Source: Ottelia alismoides
Lineage: Eukaryota > Streptophyta > Magnoliopsida > Alismatales > Hydrocharitaceae
Assembly (NCBI GenBank): GCA_037367405.1
Contig: JAZKJV010000299.1
Span: forward strand, 310,001 to 374,000
Direction: 5' to 3'
Length of the DNA stretch: 64,000 bases
A program made the translations under genes and the position numbers. How positions within the stretch are numbered: position 1 is the first letter of the stretch; each line of letters begins with the position of its first letter. Below, piece after piece: positions 24,464 to 34,912 of this stretch. A model generated the notes under the pieces. The model was not told the origin of the DNA. It worked only from the letters and a program-made list of their open reading frames with translations, and searched no databases.

Positions 24464-24579
24464 TTTTTACATATTTGATGTAAGTTACTTTGTTGATCTT
24501 TATTGTTGACTTGTTTAATCTTTATTGTTGATAGCAGTGTACTAGTATGCATTGTTATTGTGATTTCATACAGGGTGTG
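24464..24579 (+). repeat. Direct repeat copy B within CACTA-like element
   Basis: Near-identical to copy A at its ends but shorter in the middle. The shared ATTGTTTACATATCGTA is here about 210 bp upstream, separated by unique sequence (about 24271-24463). Together the two copies show an internal duplication of about 0.2-0.3 kb that later diverged by indels. Confidence 0.8.
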
Positions 24580-25190
24580 ACACAGATGGAGAACAGGTCA
24601 GCGACGCAATATCAACAGGTATTATTTTTTTTCTAGTTGTGACTCAAATGGGATGGTTGTGACTGTCCCGTATAGTCCTTTGGACCCGACCCATTAGTCA
24701 AGAGAGATTAAATGGGCATGTTGTACAGGTCTATTGGGACAGTCGTGACAGTCCCATATACCATGAATCCAGTTCAATGTTATACTTGAAACGGTCATAG
24801 AGGAGTATATGGGATCGTCCCATATCTTCCTAGATGGTACGATCAACACCGTCTCATCTAAAATTGTAGGTCTCTAGGAAGAAATGGGACGGTCACGACC
24901 ATCCCTTCTAAGCTCTTGTATGAGATGGTCGTGACTATCTCACCTATATAGACATACATGGGACGAGCGTGACCGTCGCCAACTATCTTCTTCCATCATT
25001 CAAGGAGACACCAGACAAGACAATGACAATTGGCCCATCCGAGCTTCAGGATGGGATGGGTTTTGTTCTCGTCCCATCCAGACAAAAGGGACACAACTAG
25101 AAGAGATGGTCATTCGACTGTCGTATATGCGCAGATGGGACGGTTGCTCATGCAGGCAAGACGGTAAGCAACCGTTGCATATTATGGTCT

Positions 25191-25645
25191 AGGTTGTGGC
25201 GAGTGACACGAACTATCTTCATTGTATACACATCATAAGTGTTTGCATGTTATTCTTCTTTCAGCCAGCGGAAGCCATTTGGCATGGTGGGAGGCAACAC
25301 CAACTATGGTGACCACAAATACATCATGTCCACAATTTGTTCCATAAACAATTCCACAAGTTACATCCTCCGCAGATGTAACTCCTAGCAAATAGTGACA
25401 CAGTCCCACAACTTTGAAGAACTCTCGTTCACATTTTTCCTTTTACACCAAAAACAGTGCATATGTGGAAGCCATGCAAGTCGAGGAGGGAAGGTTAATG
25501 TTTACGCCCATAAACGATTATTTAAGTTCGGCTTTCCATACAAGAATTAGCTCCACACAGCCGTCATCATCAAAGAAAAAACACTTCTCTATTGGAAAAG
25601 ACGGTCAATCAAGGATTTGAACTCATGCAATCTAAACCATTCTCT
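25191..25645. other. Unassigned AT-rich DNA right of CACTA-like element
   Basis: No recognised coding or repeat structure. The short open frame 25414-25620 has no known motif. The stretch may include the missing right end of the CACTA-like element. Confidence 0.3.
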
Positions 25646-25884
25646 GGGGTGCGTTCGATTAGGAAATAAACAAGAATAATGACGAGTAATAAGATGTAAC
25701 AAGACACCATTCTTGTTCGGATCGAAGGATAAGAATAAGATGAAATAAAGGTAGGTAAGGTAGAATAAGAATATGAATAATTTTGGAATAAAGTGGAATG
25801 CACACGGGGAATAGTCGTACGAGAAAGGAAAGGAGAGAGAACAATGTCCTTATTCTTGAAGCTATTTCCCAAACGAACAACCCC
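25646..25884. mobile_element. MITE with GGGGTGCGTTCG-type inverted ends
   Basis: About 239 bp bounded by GGGGTGCGTTCGATTAGGAA on the left and ...TTTCCCAAACGAACAACCCC on the right, an imperfect inverted repeat of about 20 bp. The interior is A/G-rich with many AATAAGAAT repeats and no coding. Ends of this form are common in hAT-type plant MITEs. No clear target duplication was found. Confidence 0.65.
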
Positions 25885-26121
25885 ACCCCTGGTTTTGTGC
25901 TCATTATGTGCCTTGATTTCTCATCCACCCCCACTTTTGTGTTCCTTATATGCTTTGATTTCACATCCGTCCCCTAATCAACATGATGTATCTAAAGACA
26001 ACTTGTTCACGGTACATCATAAATCAGTTCCCATTTCGAAATAAATGTATTAGTGATTCCACACAAGGATAGTCAATGTAACAATACTTGTTATGATGAC
26101 TATATTATAAAAAGGTTTGAC

Positions 26122-26464
26122 GGGGCTGACTGTTGGCTGTTCCTTGACCATTTTTTTCACACTTTTTTTTATTTTTTTTGAAAAATATCACCATGTATAT
26201 TCATTTATATACCACTCCAATATGCCATTCAAATTTTGTCAGAAACAGAGGCTCATATTTCATGCATCTAAAAATATCGATTACACCAATATTTAGATCA
26301 TTAAATTTACTTGTTCAAGATGAAGGATATATGAATCTCTATTTCTGACGAAATTTGAATGACATATTAGATGGATATATAAATGAATATATACGATGAT
26401 AATTTACAAAAAAATGAAAAAAAATTACGGAAAAATAACACTGGAGCAGCCCGTTGGCATCCCC
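26122..26464. mobile_element. Foldback MITE, family member 1
   Basis: About 343 bp forming an imperfect hairpin. The left arm contains CATTCAAATTTTGTCAG followed by AAACAGAGGCTC; the right arm contains the reverse CTCTATTTCTGACGAAATTT followed by GAATGACAT. Outer ends are GGGGCTGACTGTTGGCTG and the diverged CAGCCCGTTGGCATCCCC. The same central palindrome occurs in the MITE at 41001-41384, so the two belong to one family. No transposase is encoded. Confidence 0.75.
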
Positions 26465-26898
26465 ATTTTTCCATTATAAAAATGTTATAGTTTTTCCAAT
26501 ATATATCCATTAATCCATATCTATATAAATTTAAGCTTATTACAATCTATTTTCTTATATCCAATCCGATCATGTATTTATCTTATTTTAAAAAAAATGA
26601 GGATGCATAAACAATTATATTTGTTATAATGTTCGTATCCTTATGCATATCCAGGTTTAAAATAAAATAATATAAAGATACGATAATATCTAAGCACCCC
26701 CATTCTCGCAATTAGACAGAACTCGGAAGGATCGTATTATCCGTGTGGAGCATACATACCCATACCAAGGATAACTCTGTATTTTTTATCGAAAAAAAAA
26801 GAAATAACTCTGTATTTTCAAACCATTTTAGCTTTCCCCGTCGATCTTTCCATGGCCAATGATTCGATTTCCCTTCACCCCCTCGATTAATATCCACA
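26465..26898. other. AT-rich DNA between MITE and candidate Helitron
   Basis: Nothing recognised. The open frame on the minus strand (26903-26712) is short and featureless. Confidence 0.3.
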
Positions 26899-27112
26899 TC
26901 CATTATTATATTATATTATATATATATTAAAGGACGTCATGCCCATTAATTTTTCACCCGAAAATTCATGTTATACCCATTGATCCCCACGTCTCCTGCC
27001 ATCATACCGAAAATGCCCTCGGCTCCACTCCATTTCTATTTTTACTATATTACAAGCGGGACCCCCGCCCATTAATTTTTGTACATTACATACCTTCTTT
27101 ACCCCCCTATCA

Positions 27113-27536
27113 GTTACCCTTTCCAATCTGAACAACGGTTTCTCTGTCCAAAATGCTTTTGTCGCCTTCGCATCCCCATTCATGAACCCTAAATATGCTA
27201 CACCTTCTCTCACCTTCCAATTTGACTTCTCTCTTGATTCCGATCTTCGCCATGTGAAGGCTATAAGCGATCCCAGTGGAGAACCCAATTGACGAACGCG
27301 ACATCGCCTTCTCCCTCAACGGTGATGCGTTGGCCGCCGCCACGAAGGGGAAGAGCCACACGGCCAAGAGCTGCAGGAGGCGAAGGCGGAAAAGGAACAA
27401 GAAGGCGGCGGGTATGCAGCTTAGCGTAGGCGAAGATCCTGATGTCGAAAATGCCGAGGGAGACGCGAAGAAGGACGCCTCAAATTGCTCGAGGATGATC
27501 TATGCCCCTTCTCGGTCTCGGTTTGTTTATCCTTAG
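27113..27536 (+). pseudogene. Captured host gene fragment (unrecognised), frameshifted
   Basis: Two consecutive open stretches look protein-coding by composition. The first frame (about 27113-27289) includes NGFSVQNAFVAFASPFMNP and LRHVKAISDPSGE. About 15 bases before its stop the reading moves to another frame, giving NPIDERDIAFSLNGDALAA, a basic run (SCRRRRRKRNKK) and an acidic tail ending in TAG at 27534-27536. The overlap at the switch suggests a 1-base indel. It is more GC-rich than the surrounding DNA and is flanked by non-coding AT-rich sequence inside a candidate Helitron, as expected of a captured exon. I do not recognise the parent gene. Confidence 0.45.
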
Positions 27537-27539
27537 GCA

Positions 27540-30329
27540 GATTCGTTTGTTTTTAATGAGAATTAGGGCAGGGTTTCTTTATCTGGATGAAAGTTCTACA
27601 TTCATCGTATAATATCTGTAGTTCGTCGCTGGCGCAATAGTAGTTGAGCGATGACTTCTTCTGGCAATCATGGTGGGGTTTATACTCTCTACATGGGAAA
27701 GATTACTATAGATAATGCTCATCCTATGTATGAAAATATATATGTCAACATATCGTTTAATAGTAATGGATACGTACAATTTTTCCCAAACATTTGGATA
27801 AATCTGATGGGAGCAGTCTTGAAATTTTGAAGCTTCTAATTACATACCAAGCCAATATTTATTCCCACAATCTTAAATCACTTGCCAAAATACCAGCTCC
27901 CATAAGTAGTATTTTTATGCTATCTTAATTCCTAAGATTCCACAACCCCATATTTATGTCCGCATTGCTCAGTGCTACAATTCCAGTCACTTATTTATTC
28001 TCATAGAGCCACGGTTTCATAGTCCTATATTTATTCCCACGGTTCCACAGTTTCATAGTAAAAAATAGATAGAGGAGAGAATCAAGATAATGGTAAAATG
28101 AGATATTGCTCTCATGAACATCGGAGTCAGCTCATAATGTAATGAAAAAGCACAATCGCCCTCAAAACAAAAATTCAGCAATTTATATTGTAATGAGTCC
28201 TACACCAACGGCGTATATCAAAATACCGAATAAAGGTACACATGCAATAATAACATCCCCTTCCATGGTATTGAACCCCGTAGATCCCATCTTTTCATTT
28301 ATAGCTTTCAGATCACCTTCAGATCTGTATTCAATTGTTGGAGTTGCTCCAAATGATCTGGACCTTCGACAGTGATTTGCATACGTAGGTATCAACAAAT
28401 GTGAGGATGCAGAAGGCACCGATATGGCCAAGGAAGACTTTGTCGTTGAAGGAGCGTACTTCATTGGTGAAGCACAAGTTGATGTGGTTGACAGGGTGAT
28501 ATCATGGACACGCTCGTGAGATGAAAGGATGCAGCAAATGGGGGTGAGTATGTCATGGCAAGTGGATGACTAGGTGATATCATGGAAAGTGGATATTGAA
28601 AGGAAGCAAATCCTAAAGAGTCGCATAGAGTCGAGCATAATTTGAAGATCATGAATTTCAGTTCGAACGGTTATCGAGCACTAGCAGCTGCTTCTAGGGT
28701 ATCAGGGCCCTTTTCCATTAGTGATTCAATCATTCAAGTGAGTGACCTTCTGTTGATTACATATATGGTCAAACTGTTGTCTCAATTTGATTATGAAAGA
28801 TGGTAAATGGATATATGAGCATAGTTAGTTGGGGAATCATTTGTGGTAGTATATGATATAGAAATACACAAAATATACAATATTTTAAAATAATCCTATT
28901 ATTTCCATATCAAAATATAGGAAACGAAAAACGTCTACTTTGAGATTTTCACGTTGTGACCATGCAAATTTATTGCATATACGTATTTAACTCCCTTTCT
29001 CATACTCTCTCTCTCACACACACATACACACCTAAATTTTCATATTTACACGAGTCCTTAAGTTAAGGCATAAATTTAAAGTCTCAAATAACATAATACT
29101 ACAAATGCCAAGAAGACAATAGCACCCATATATATGTAAGAGATGAAACTACTTTTAGTACCTTTTCATTTCATATTCACCCAGTAAAATAAATTTTATT
29201 ATATTCCCGATCCATGTAGTTCTTATAATTATACTATGACCAGTGTAAATTATACTGCACCACCTAATTTTACTACTATTCCACACCATTCCACATGGCC
29301 GCAAGCATTAAATAGAGGAAAATTATGAAGGTTGTAGTATTGTAACTACATAGTTATTGTATAATTAGACAATATTTTTGGGTTGTACCATAGTAAAAAT
29401 ACATTGCTAATATACTCTTGTTTAATAATGCAAACAATACCAAATATTTTTATCTATCTAGAAGTTTTTACTTAATATTTTCTAGAACACATACAATAAA
29501 TTTGTAGATGTACCTCTTTAAGAGTTTTTCTATGATATTAACCAATAAAAATACTATGTTCATGATCTTTGAATAGAAATGGAAGATTTTCTCGCATAAA
29601 TAATTGAAAATCAACCAAATACATATTACCCATCGAAATCATAAATTTGTCAATCCTAATCTGCATAATTAATTCATGTACAATGTTTTACATTGTTTTT
29701 TTTTGTAATTATGCACCTTACATACTTATTTAGTAATTCTATGATACCTTTTTAGATGAAAAAACCTTTCAACTTTGCACTTCTCGCAAACATTGCATGT
29801 GTCAAAGCACGATTAGTGTACTTATATTATTGCTCCAGTAGTAGTGTGGATATATGACACTACTCATGTATCCATGCAAAACACAGACACACATACATAT
29901 AATCTGGAGCCTTTCGTAAATAATTATAATGAAAGATAACTCCATGTATATACATATACTATGTATTTTTTACTTAATCTAAAAAATCATATTTCTAAAA
30001 GAGTATATTCTATTAAGAATGTATATTTTGGAATACACAAATATTCAAGCAATTGAATAAGGTGTTTTAAAGCTTAACTGATTATACACACATCAATTTT
30101 GAGATATAATTCTATTTATGTATCAATGTATCATCAATTACATTATAACAAAGAAGTCATTAGTGATCACATTTGAATACATTCTCTATTTCAATTTCAA
30201 TTTCTTTGTTATTAGGTCTACAATCCGAGTGCTTTGAAGAAAATATACAAATAATAATAATAATTAGAAATTTCATTTTCCATTTTATGCACAGGCACTC
30301 CAGACATCTTTGGGTGATCCTGTTATATA
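27540..30329. other. AT-rich Helitron filler, no recognised genes
   Basis: About 2.8 kb, mostly AT-rich. Open frames at 28142-28375 (plus) and 28464-28183 (minus) overlap on opposite strands and show no known domain. The segment 28380-28680 is less AT-rich and could be another captured fragment, but no protein is recognised. Confidence 0.35.
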
Positions 30330-30334
30330 TTAAA

Positions 30335-30784
30335 TGATGCAGCGTAGGGCCCAAGTATAGGGCAGAATTATTAAATAAATTTAGTGATTAATTTTATTTA
30401 CGTTTTTAAGTTGTCGCATTTTTATTTAAATAAAGAGATCGTGTGTGATCTCAATTAGTCTTAACTTGAATTTCAAATTAAGTAGTTAGTCGGTTAATTA
30501 GTTAGAGTTAATTTAAGATAATTAGTTATTTTCTTATTTTTGTAATCTCATCCCTCCTATATAAAGGGGTGAGGGTCCAATGTATCAAGCAGTCAAATAT
30601 TAATGAAAATTGAGATCTTTTCTCCGTCTCTCTCTTCTCTCCTCCCGCGGTCTTCGCGTCTCTTCCCCTCCAACCTCGTGCATTCCGGCGTGTTCTTCTT
30701 CTCAACCCCTCCTTTCTTCTCTACCGAAATTTCCACCAACAAAAAAATCATTTTTCCGCGACGCGCCGAATCTTGTTTGCATCA
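30335..30784 (+). repeat. 5' LTR of LARD-like element
   Basis: Begins TGATGCAGCG and ends TTTGCATCA. The TATA box is at CCTATATAAAGGGG (about 30557-30570), followed by a CT-rich R/U5 region and an AT-rich U3 upstream. Almost identical to the copy at 32371-32827. Confidence 0.92.
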
Positions 30785-30849
30785 ATTGATATCAGAGCAT
30801 GGTTACCGAATCGTTCCTATGATTCGACGATCCTGTCGAGTATTGGCAT

Positions 30850-31800
30850 TTGAAGTTTTGTCTCAACCATCCGTCTCATGGTTCGCGCTCACATTCATGT
30901 TCAAAGAAGTTCCAGCAGCGACTTATATCATGCCTCAAAGTCCAAGCATGGTTAGCCGCGCAAATCGATGAAGATTCGTACGATAACAACAGAAATCAGA
31001 TTGCTGGACATGTTGTTCAATCCAATTTCGGCCAAGAAATCGAAGGTAATTTCAGCCCTAGTAAATATTTCAATGATACAACTTTGATACAGCCCGAAAT
31101 CGAAGACATGGGGCCCATCTTTGACGAGAATCCGGTAGAGGACGAAGTCCAACATCTCGTATGTTCACCGGAGACCTTGCTGTCCCGGAAGATGACGGAC
31201 CGATCTACGATGAAAGCATGGGGGATGAGCTCACGACCAACAGCCTCGTCATTGCTGTCCAGGGGCAACCTTCCCCACCCTCTACAGCACAACCCTCATC
31301 CCTACCCCTTCCCGCAGCCACCTTCTTTCCCTCGCCGAACCCCCCCCCCCCTCCGCCGTTGTCAACCCCATCTCTCTCCCCCTTCCTCCCATCGACTCCA
31401 GCCTGCACTCCCGCAACCCTAACACCTTCGCCCACGCCGCCCTTTCCCCCTTCTCACCCCCAACGCCAATCGTTCCCATCCCTCTCTTCGTTATGATACC
31501 CACCCCCCGGCCTGTCAACTCCTCATGTGCCTCGCCATCTCTTCATTATGATACCCATCCACCCCCGCGACCTCGGCCTCATCCCTACAGCCTGCGCGAG
31601 TCCACGCGACCTCGCCCCAGCTATACAGCCTGCGTGAATCCACGCGACCCCCTGCGCGACCGCATCCACCGCCATTCCTACAGCCGCTCAGAGCCCCACG
31701 GGCGATCCCCTGGGCGCCGCTTTCCCTGTGCCCCCCCCCCCCCCCCGCATAAGAAGCAAAAGGAGCCTCGTGCCCTAACGAGAAGTCCGATGGTTGCGCA
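30850..31800 (+). pseudogene. LARD interior: unrecognised open frame and proline-rich tract
   Basis: The frame starting at 30850 reads KKFQQRLISCLKVQAWLAAQ, then an acidic part (IQPEIEDMGPIFDENPVEDE). It then runs into very C-rich DNA (31260-31750) giving artificial proline runs, including a 16-base C homopolymer at 31731-31746. The first ~110 residues could be a remnant of a gag-like or captured coding region, but no family is recognised. The C-rich tract is low complexity, and its open frames on either strand should not be taken as genes. Confidence 0.3.
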
Positions 31801-32033
31801 TCGTGAATCCCACAGAATGTGGGATTGGAAAGTGAGTGGGAAATTTTGCAAAATAAAATCCTATGATCCACTTATTTACAGAAGAGCCAAAAAGAATAAG
31901 AAGGTTAATAAGAGTGAAGGGTTGCGAAATTTGCACCCACACCCCCGGCGGCAGAAATATTTAAAAAAAGGGGCTATAAAGCAGAAATCTGGAGACCCTC
32001 CTTATCTAAATAGGACTAGGATCTTGGGCTTCC

Positions 32034-32043
32034 CCTATATAAG
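32034..32043 (+). promoter_or_regulatory. TATA-like box upstream of orphan ORF in LARD interior
   Basis: CTATATAAGG lies about 70 bp before the ATG at 32108 and is followed by a CT-rich leader. Spacing and sequence fit a plant core promoter separate from the LTR promoter. Confidence 0.45.
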
Positions 32044-32107
32044 GATCCCATGGCTTCATTCCTTGTACACATCTCCTCCCCTCCTCTCCTTGTGTCATTA
32101 TTTCGTT

Positions 32108-32356
32108 ATGGATGCTCCGAAGACCATGTTCTTCATGCCTCATCAATTCTTCGATCATCTCAAGAAAACGACAACAACCACGGAGACGCCGCCGTTCGCG
32201 CCACACATGTTCTTCAACTACGAAGGCCGCGTCATCCACGCCCGCGTATGGACTCCGCCGTTCGATCCACACCAATTCTTCCAGAAGATAAATGAGCACG
32301 CCGATTCGTCCTCCAAGCCAGCAGATCCAGCAATTCATCGGGAGACGAATTTTTAA
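32108..32356 (+). CDS. Orphan 82-aa ORF inside LARD-like element
   Basis: An ATG at 32108-32110 opens 82 codons ending in TAA at 32354-32356, just before the element's purine tract. The start is chosen because it follows a TATA-like box by about 70 bp and a CT-rich leader; the same frame is open further upstream but through low-complexity DNA. The protein repeats a short motif: MPHQFFDHLKK near the start, APHMFFNYEG in the middle and DPHQFFQKIN later, with TPPFxPHxFF shared by the last two. No signal peptide or known domain is seen. It could be a captured or newly formed small gene, or a chance frame. Confidence 0.4.
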   Translation: MDAPKTMFFMPHQFFDHLKKTTTTTETPPFAPHMFFNYEGRVIHARVWTPPFDPHQFFQKINEHADSSSKPADPAIHRETNF

Positions 32357-32370
32357 AAGCGGTGGAGAGT

Positions 32371-32827
32371 TGATGCAGCATATGGCCCAAGTATAGGGCC
32401 GAATTATTAAATAAATTTAGTGATTAATTTTATTTACGTTTTTAAGTTGTCGCATTTTTATTTAAATAAAGAGATTGTGTGTGATCTCAATTAGTCTTAA
32501 TTTGATTTTCAAATTAAGTAGTTAGTCGGCTAATTAGTTAGAGTTAATTTAGGATAATTAGTTATTTTCCTATTTTTGTAATCTCATCCCTCCTATATAA
32601 AGGGGTGAGGGTCCAATGTATTAGGCAGTCAAATATTAATGAAAAATTGAGATCTTTTTCTTTTCTCCATCTCTCTCTTCTCTCCTCCCGCGGTCTTCGC
32701 GTCTCTTCCCCTCCAACCTCGTGCATTCCGACGTGTTCTTCTTCTCAACCCCTCCTTTCTTCTCTACCGAAATTTCCACCAACAAAAAAATCATTTTTCC
32801 GCGACGCGCCGAATCTTGTTTGCATCA
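32371..32827 (+). repeat. 3' LTR of LARD-like element
   Basis: Begins TGATGCAGCA directly after the purine tract and ends TTTGCATCA. It carries a 6-base insertion (in GATCTTTTTC) and a single extra A relative to the 5' LTR. The same TATA box lies near 32596. Confidence 0.92.
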
Positions 32828-32832
32828 TTAAA

Positions 32833-33092
32833 CATACGAATAATAATAAAATTTTTAAAATTGAAGATCTTTTTGTATATTAAAAAAATGACATATATTT
32901 AGGGTTTCAATCAAATAAGAATCCATTTTCAAATGGATGTATATGATTTATTTATTTACAAATAGAGATATGATTATAGTAATTAATATAAAGTTTCATT
33001 AGATAATTGTAATCTATAGAAATTATTTGATTTTTTAGATGTTTTGGGCAGAAGGGTTTCTCCCCCGTGCTTTTGCACGGGGTGTGCACTAG
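32833..33092 (+). other. Helitron 3' segment with terminal hairpin
   Basis: AT-rich tail of the candidate Helitron. The terminal hairpin (33063-33082, stem CCCCGTGC/GCACGGGG, loop TTTT) lies 6 bases before CTAG at 33089-33092. Confidence 0.6.
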
Positions 33093-33179
33093 TTTGGATT
33101 AAAAAAGTGCGGATACCATTATCCACGGGGTCCTTATCCTTCCCGCCCCCATCCCCCTAATAACGAGCGGTCCCCACCT

Positions 33180-33455
33180 CACGTGTAGTCTGCAGTGCTC
33201 CTTCCCTTGATCCTTACAGCTACGACCGCGTGAAGGCGACCGTCACGTGGGATGCGCTGTGGTCCCCGGAGCAAGCTACCTTTCTCAGATTGACACGCGT
33301 CACATTCCACACGTGCGGACGCCCGTCCGCGTGGTGCGGGTCTGTGACGGTGCGTGCGTGGTCGTAAGCGAGTCCTGGCCGTCCATTCCAGGGATTCCAT
33401 CGGACGGTTGTGTTTCGCTTGTTGGCGAAGTTGCAAAAAATACCCAAAACGTGTG
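33180..33455 (+). promoter_or_regulatory. Cluster of CACGTG and CGTG(T/C)G sites
   Basis: CACGTG occurs at 33180-33185, 33244-33249 and 33310-33315. CGTGCG occurs at 33312-33317 and 33353-33358, and CGTGTG at 33450-33455. These are the G-box and the BR-response element known to be bound by BZR1-family proteins. The cluster lies about 1.8-2.1 kb upstream of a BZR-type gene. Regulation of that gene is an inference, since the Helitron end is also next to it. Confidence 0.4.
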
Positions 33456-33680
33456 GATGCAACTCTTTTTTGGTCCCTGGAATGGTGTGTCTTGTTTGAT
33501 CGACTGTAATGCGTGTTATGTGATGTTCTCAAAAGAGTACTCGTGCATTTTGACCATTTAAATGTTAGACTTCTTGGAAATCATGTCTAAGAACTCGCTT
33601 AATTAAAATTGGATATGAGTTCGATAAAATTCGTCTGACATCATTTCTCTACTTCTTTCTCTTCAACCTCCAGGCTATTT

Positions 33681-33875
33681 GGATTCGTTTGGTTACTTTT
33701 TGGATTGGAATAATCTCATGTAAATAATAGTTGTTTGGATGGCTAGAAAGGTTAGAAAAGATTAAAATGAGAAATGTAACGTGATGTCCCATTAGTTATG
33801 TGATAGAATTCTAACTCAGGATTACAAGGAGGGTATGCCAGGTTAACCTAAAATAACTTGGCAACCAAATGAACC
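33681..33875. mobile_element. Small MITE with GGATTCGTTTGGTTAC-type ends
   Basis: The left end GGATTCGTTTGGTTAC pairs with the right end GCAACCAAATGAACC (inverted, imperfect). The length is about 195 bp and the interior is non-coding. The ends resemble hAT-type plant MITEs. No certain target duplication was seen. Confidence 0.55.
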
Positions 33876-34912
33876 TTTAGATTCGACTCGCGATGAAACC
33901 CTCGGATGATTTGCTATCCTCATTGATATAAATATGATGTGAAAAAAGAAAGAAGGAAAATGTCATGGAATCATACATTTATGTTTTTCCTAATATCCAA
34001 GTGCTACCTATGAAATTTGGAAAATCGGTTCAGCCTGATATTCATACAAAAGTTGCAGAAAATCGTAAATTCTAACAATTCTCTGGATCTCGAAAAAACT
34101 AAGCAAATCTAAGTCAAATTGCAGTAATATAGGGTTTTATTATAGAGACCAATGCTCAAGTCATAAAATTTTCCGCAAGAAAATGGAAACATAAAGCTTC
34201 ATGCGAAAGTACTATTTACAGATCATTGGTATCGAAGGCAGAGAAAAAAGAGCACGAATTATGGCCCCACTGCATATTAGTATACATATATGTGAAGTAA
34301 GTAACTCGTGTGAGATTGAAAAATCGTAAAGACATCTTCCCGTCATTCGATGCTAACGACGGTTAAAATATATCAATCATGAGATTAGTGTTGAGGGACC
34401 ACGCAATGAGCTCTCACGCAACAAGAGGTGCACGAGGATGTCGATTTTGGCCTGCAGAGGGACGACAACATGTCAAGAAAAGACTTCTTCCCAAAAAGAA
34501 GCACCATGACAGCGATTTCAGAGCTGTTCCCTTTGAAGACATGTGATTCGCTGGCCAGCGGATTAGTACAAAGATAGATATATCACTTCACTTGGGATTC
34601 AAAAATGAGAAATGGATTGCTAACAAAGTCTTATATAGCACAAAGAAATGGATATATCACTTCACTTAGATCCAAAACACTTCTTAGACCTTCCTCAACT
34701 TCTCCTAATCGGCTCACTATCTCAAATCTTGTATATCATGTACATCAACCTTCCTTCTGATAGCATCAACCACGTGAAAAGAGACAAGAAAAAAAATCTG
34801 GTAGATACTAACTACGCATAACGATTATTTTACCTGATCCAATTACTAGACCACCGGAAGAAGGGTCGGGAAGTCTTGCAGGAGGGACACCACCGAAGAT
34901 CTTACGCTACTA

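Larger units (their letters stand above)
19769..25190. mobile_element. Degenerate CACTA (En/Spm)-like DNA transposon (right end unresolved)
   Basis: The left end reads CACTACAACAGAA, the standard CACTA terminus, preceded by a possible 3-bp target AGT (19766-19768). Subterminal repeats built on GGGACGGT/ACCGTCCC in both orientations fill about 19790-20440. They reappear at about 24645-25165 (for example GGGACGGTCACGACCATCCC), as expected for CACTA subterminal regions. The interior has no convincing TNP2 transposase, only short open frames (21388-21636, 21799-21984, 23215-23487). The mirror terminus was not found, so the right border is approximate. Confidence 0.55.
30335..32827 (+). mobile_element. 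Complete non-autonomous LTR retrotransposon (LARD/TRIM-like), 2.49 kb
   Basis: Two direct LTRs (450 and 457 bp, TGATGCAGC...TTTGCATCA) flank a 1.59-kb interior. A perfect 5-bp target duplication TTAAA brackets the element (30330-30334 and 32828-32832). The interior starts with a tRNA-Met-type primer site (TATCAGAGCATGG at 30790) and ends with a purine-rich AAAGCGGTGGAGAGT just before the second LTR. By eye the LTRs differ at about 13 substitutions and two small indels, roughly 3 percent, so the insertion is fairly young. No gag or pol is present, so it depends on another element's proteins. Confidence 0.9.
26899..33092 (+). mobile_element. Candidate non-autonomous Helitron with nested LTR element
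   Basis: The 3' end has the classic form: an 8-bp-stem hairpin CCCCGTGC-TTTT-GCACGGGG (33063-33082), then TGTGCA and CTAG (33089-33092), followed by T. A matching 5' end is proposed at TC (26899-26900) preceded by A, leading into an AT-rich TATATATATTAAAGGA stretch typical of plant Helitron starts. The span holds a gene-derived fragment (27113-27536) and a complete nested LTR element (30335-32827). No Rep/helicase gene is present, so it would have moved with enzymes supplied elsewhere. The 3' end is well supported; the 5' end is inferred. Confidence 0.55.

Noticed and set aside
31260..31800. Long proline-rich frames on both strands
   Set aside because: Low-complexity C-rich DNA with a 16-base C run gives open frames in several phases; no domain and no consistent codon use.
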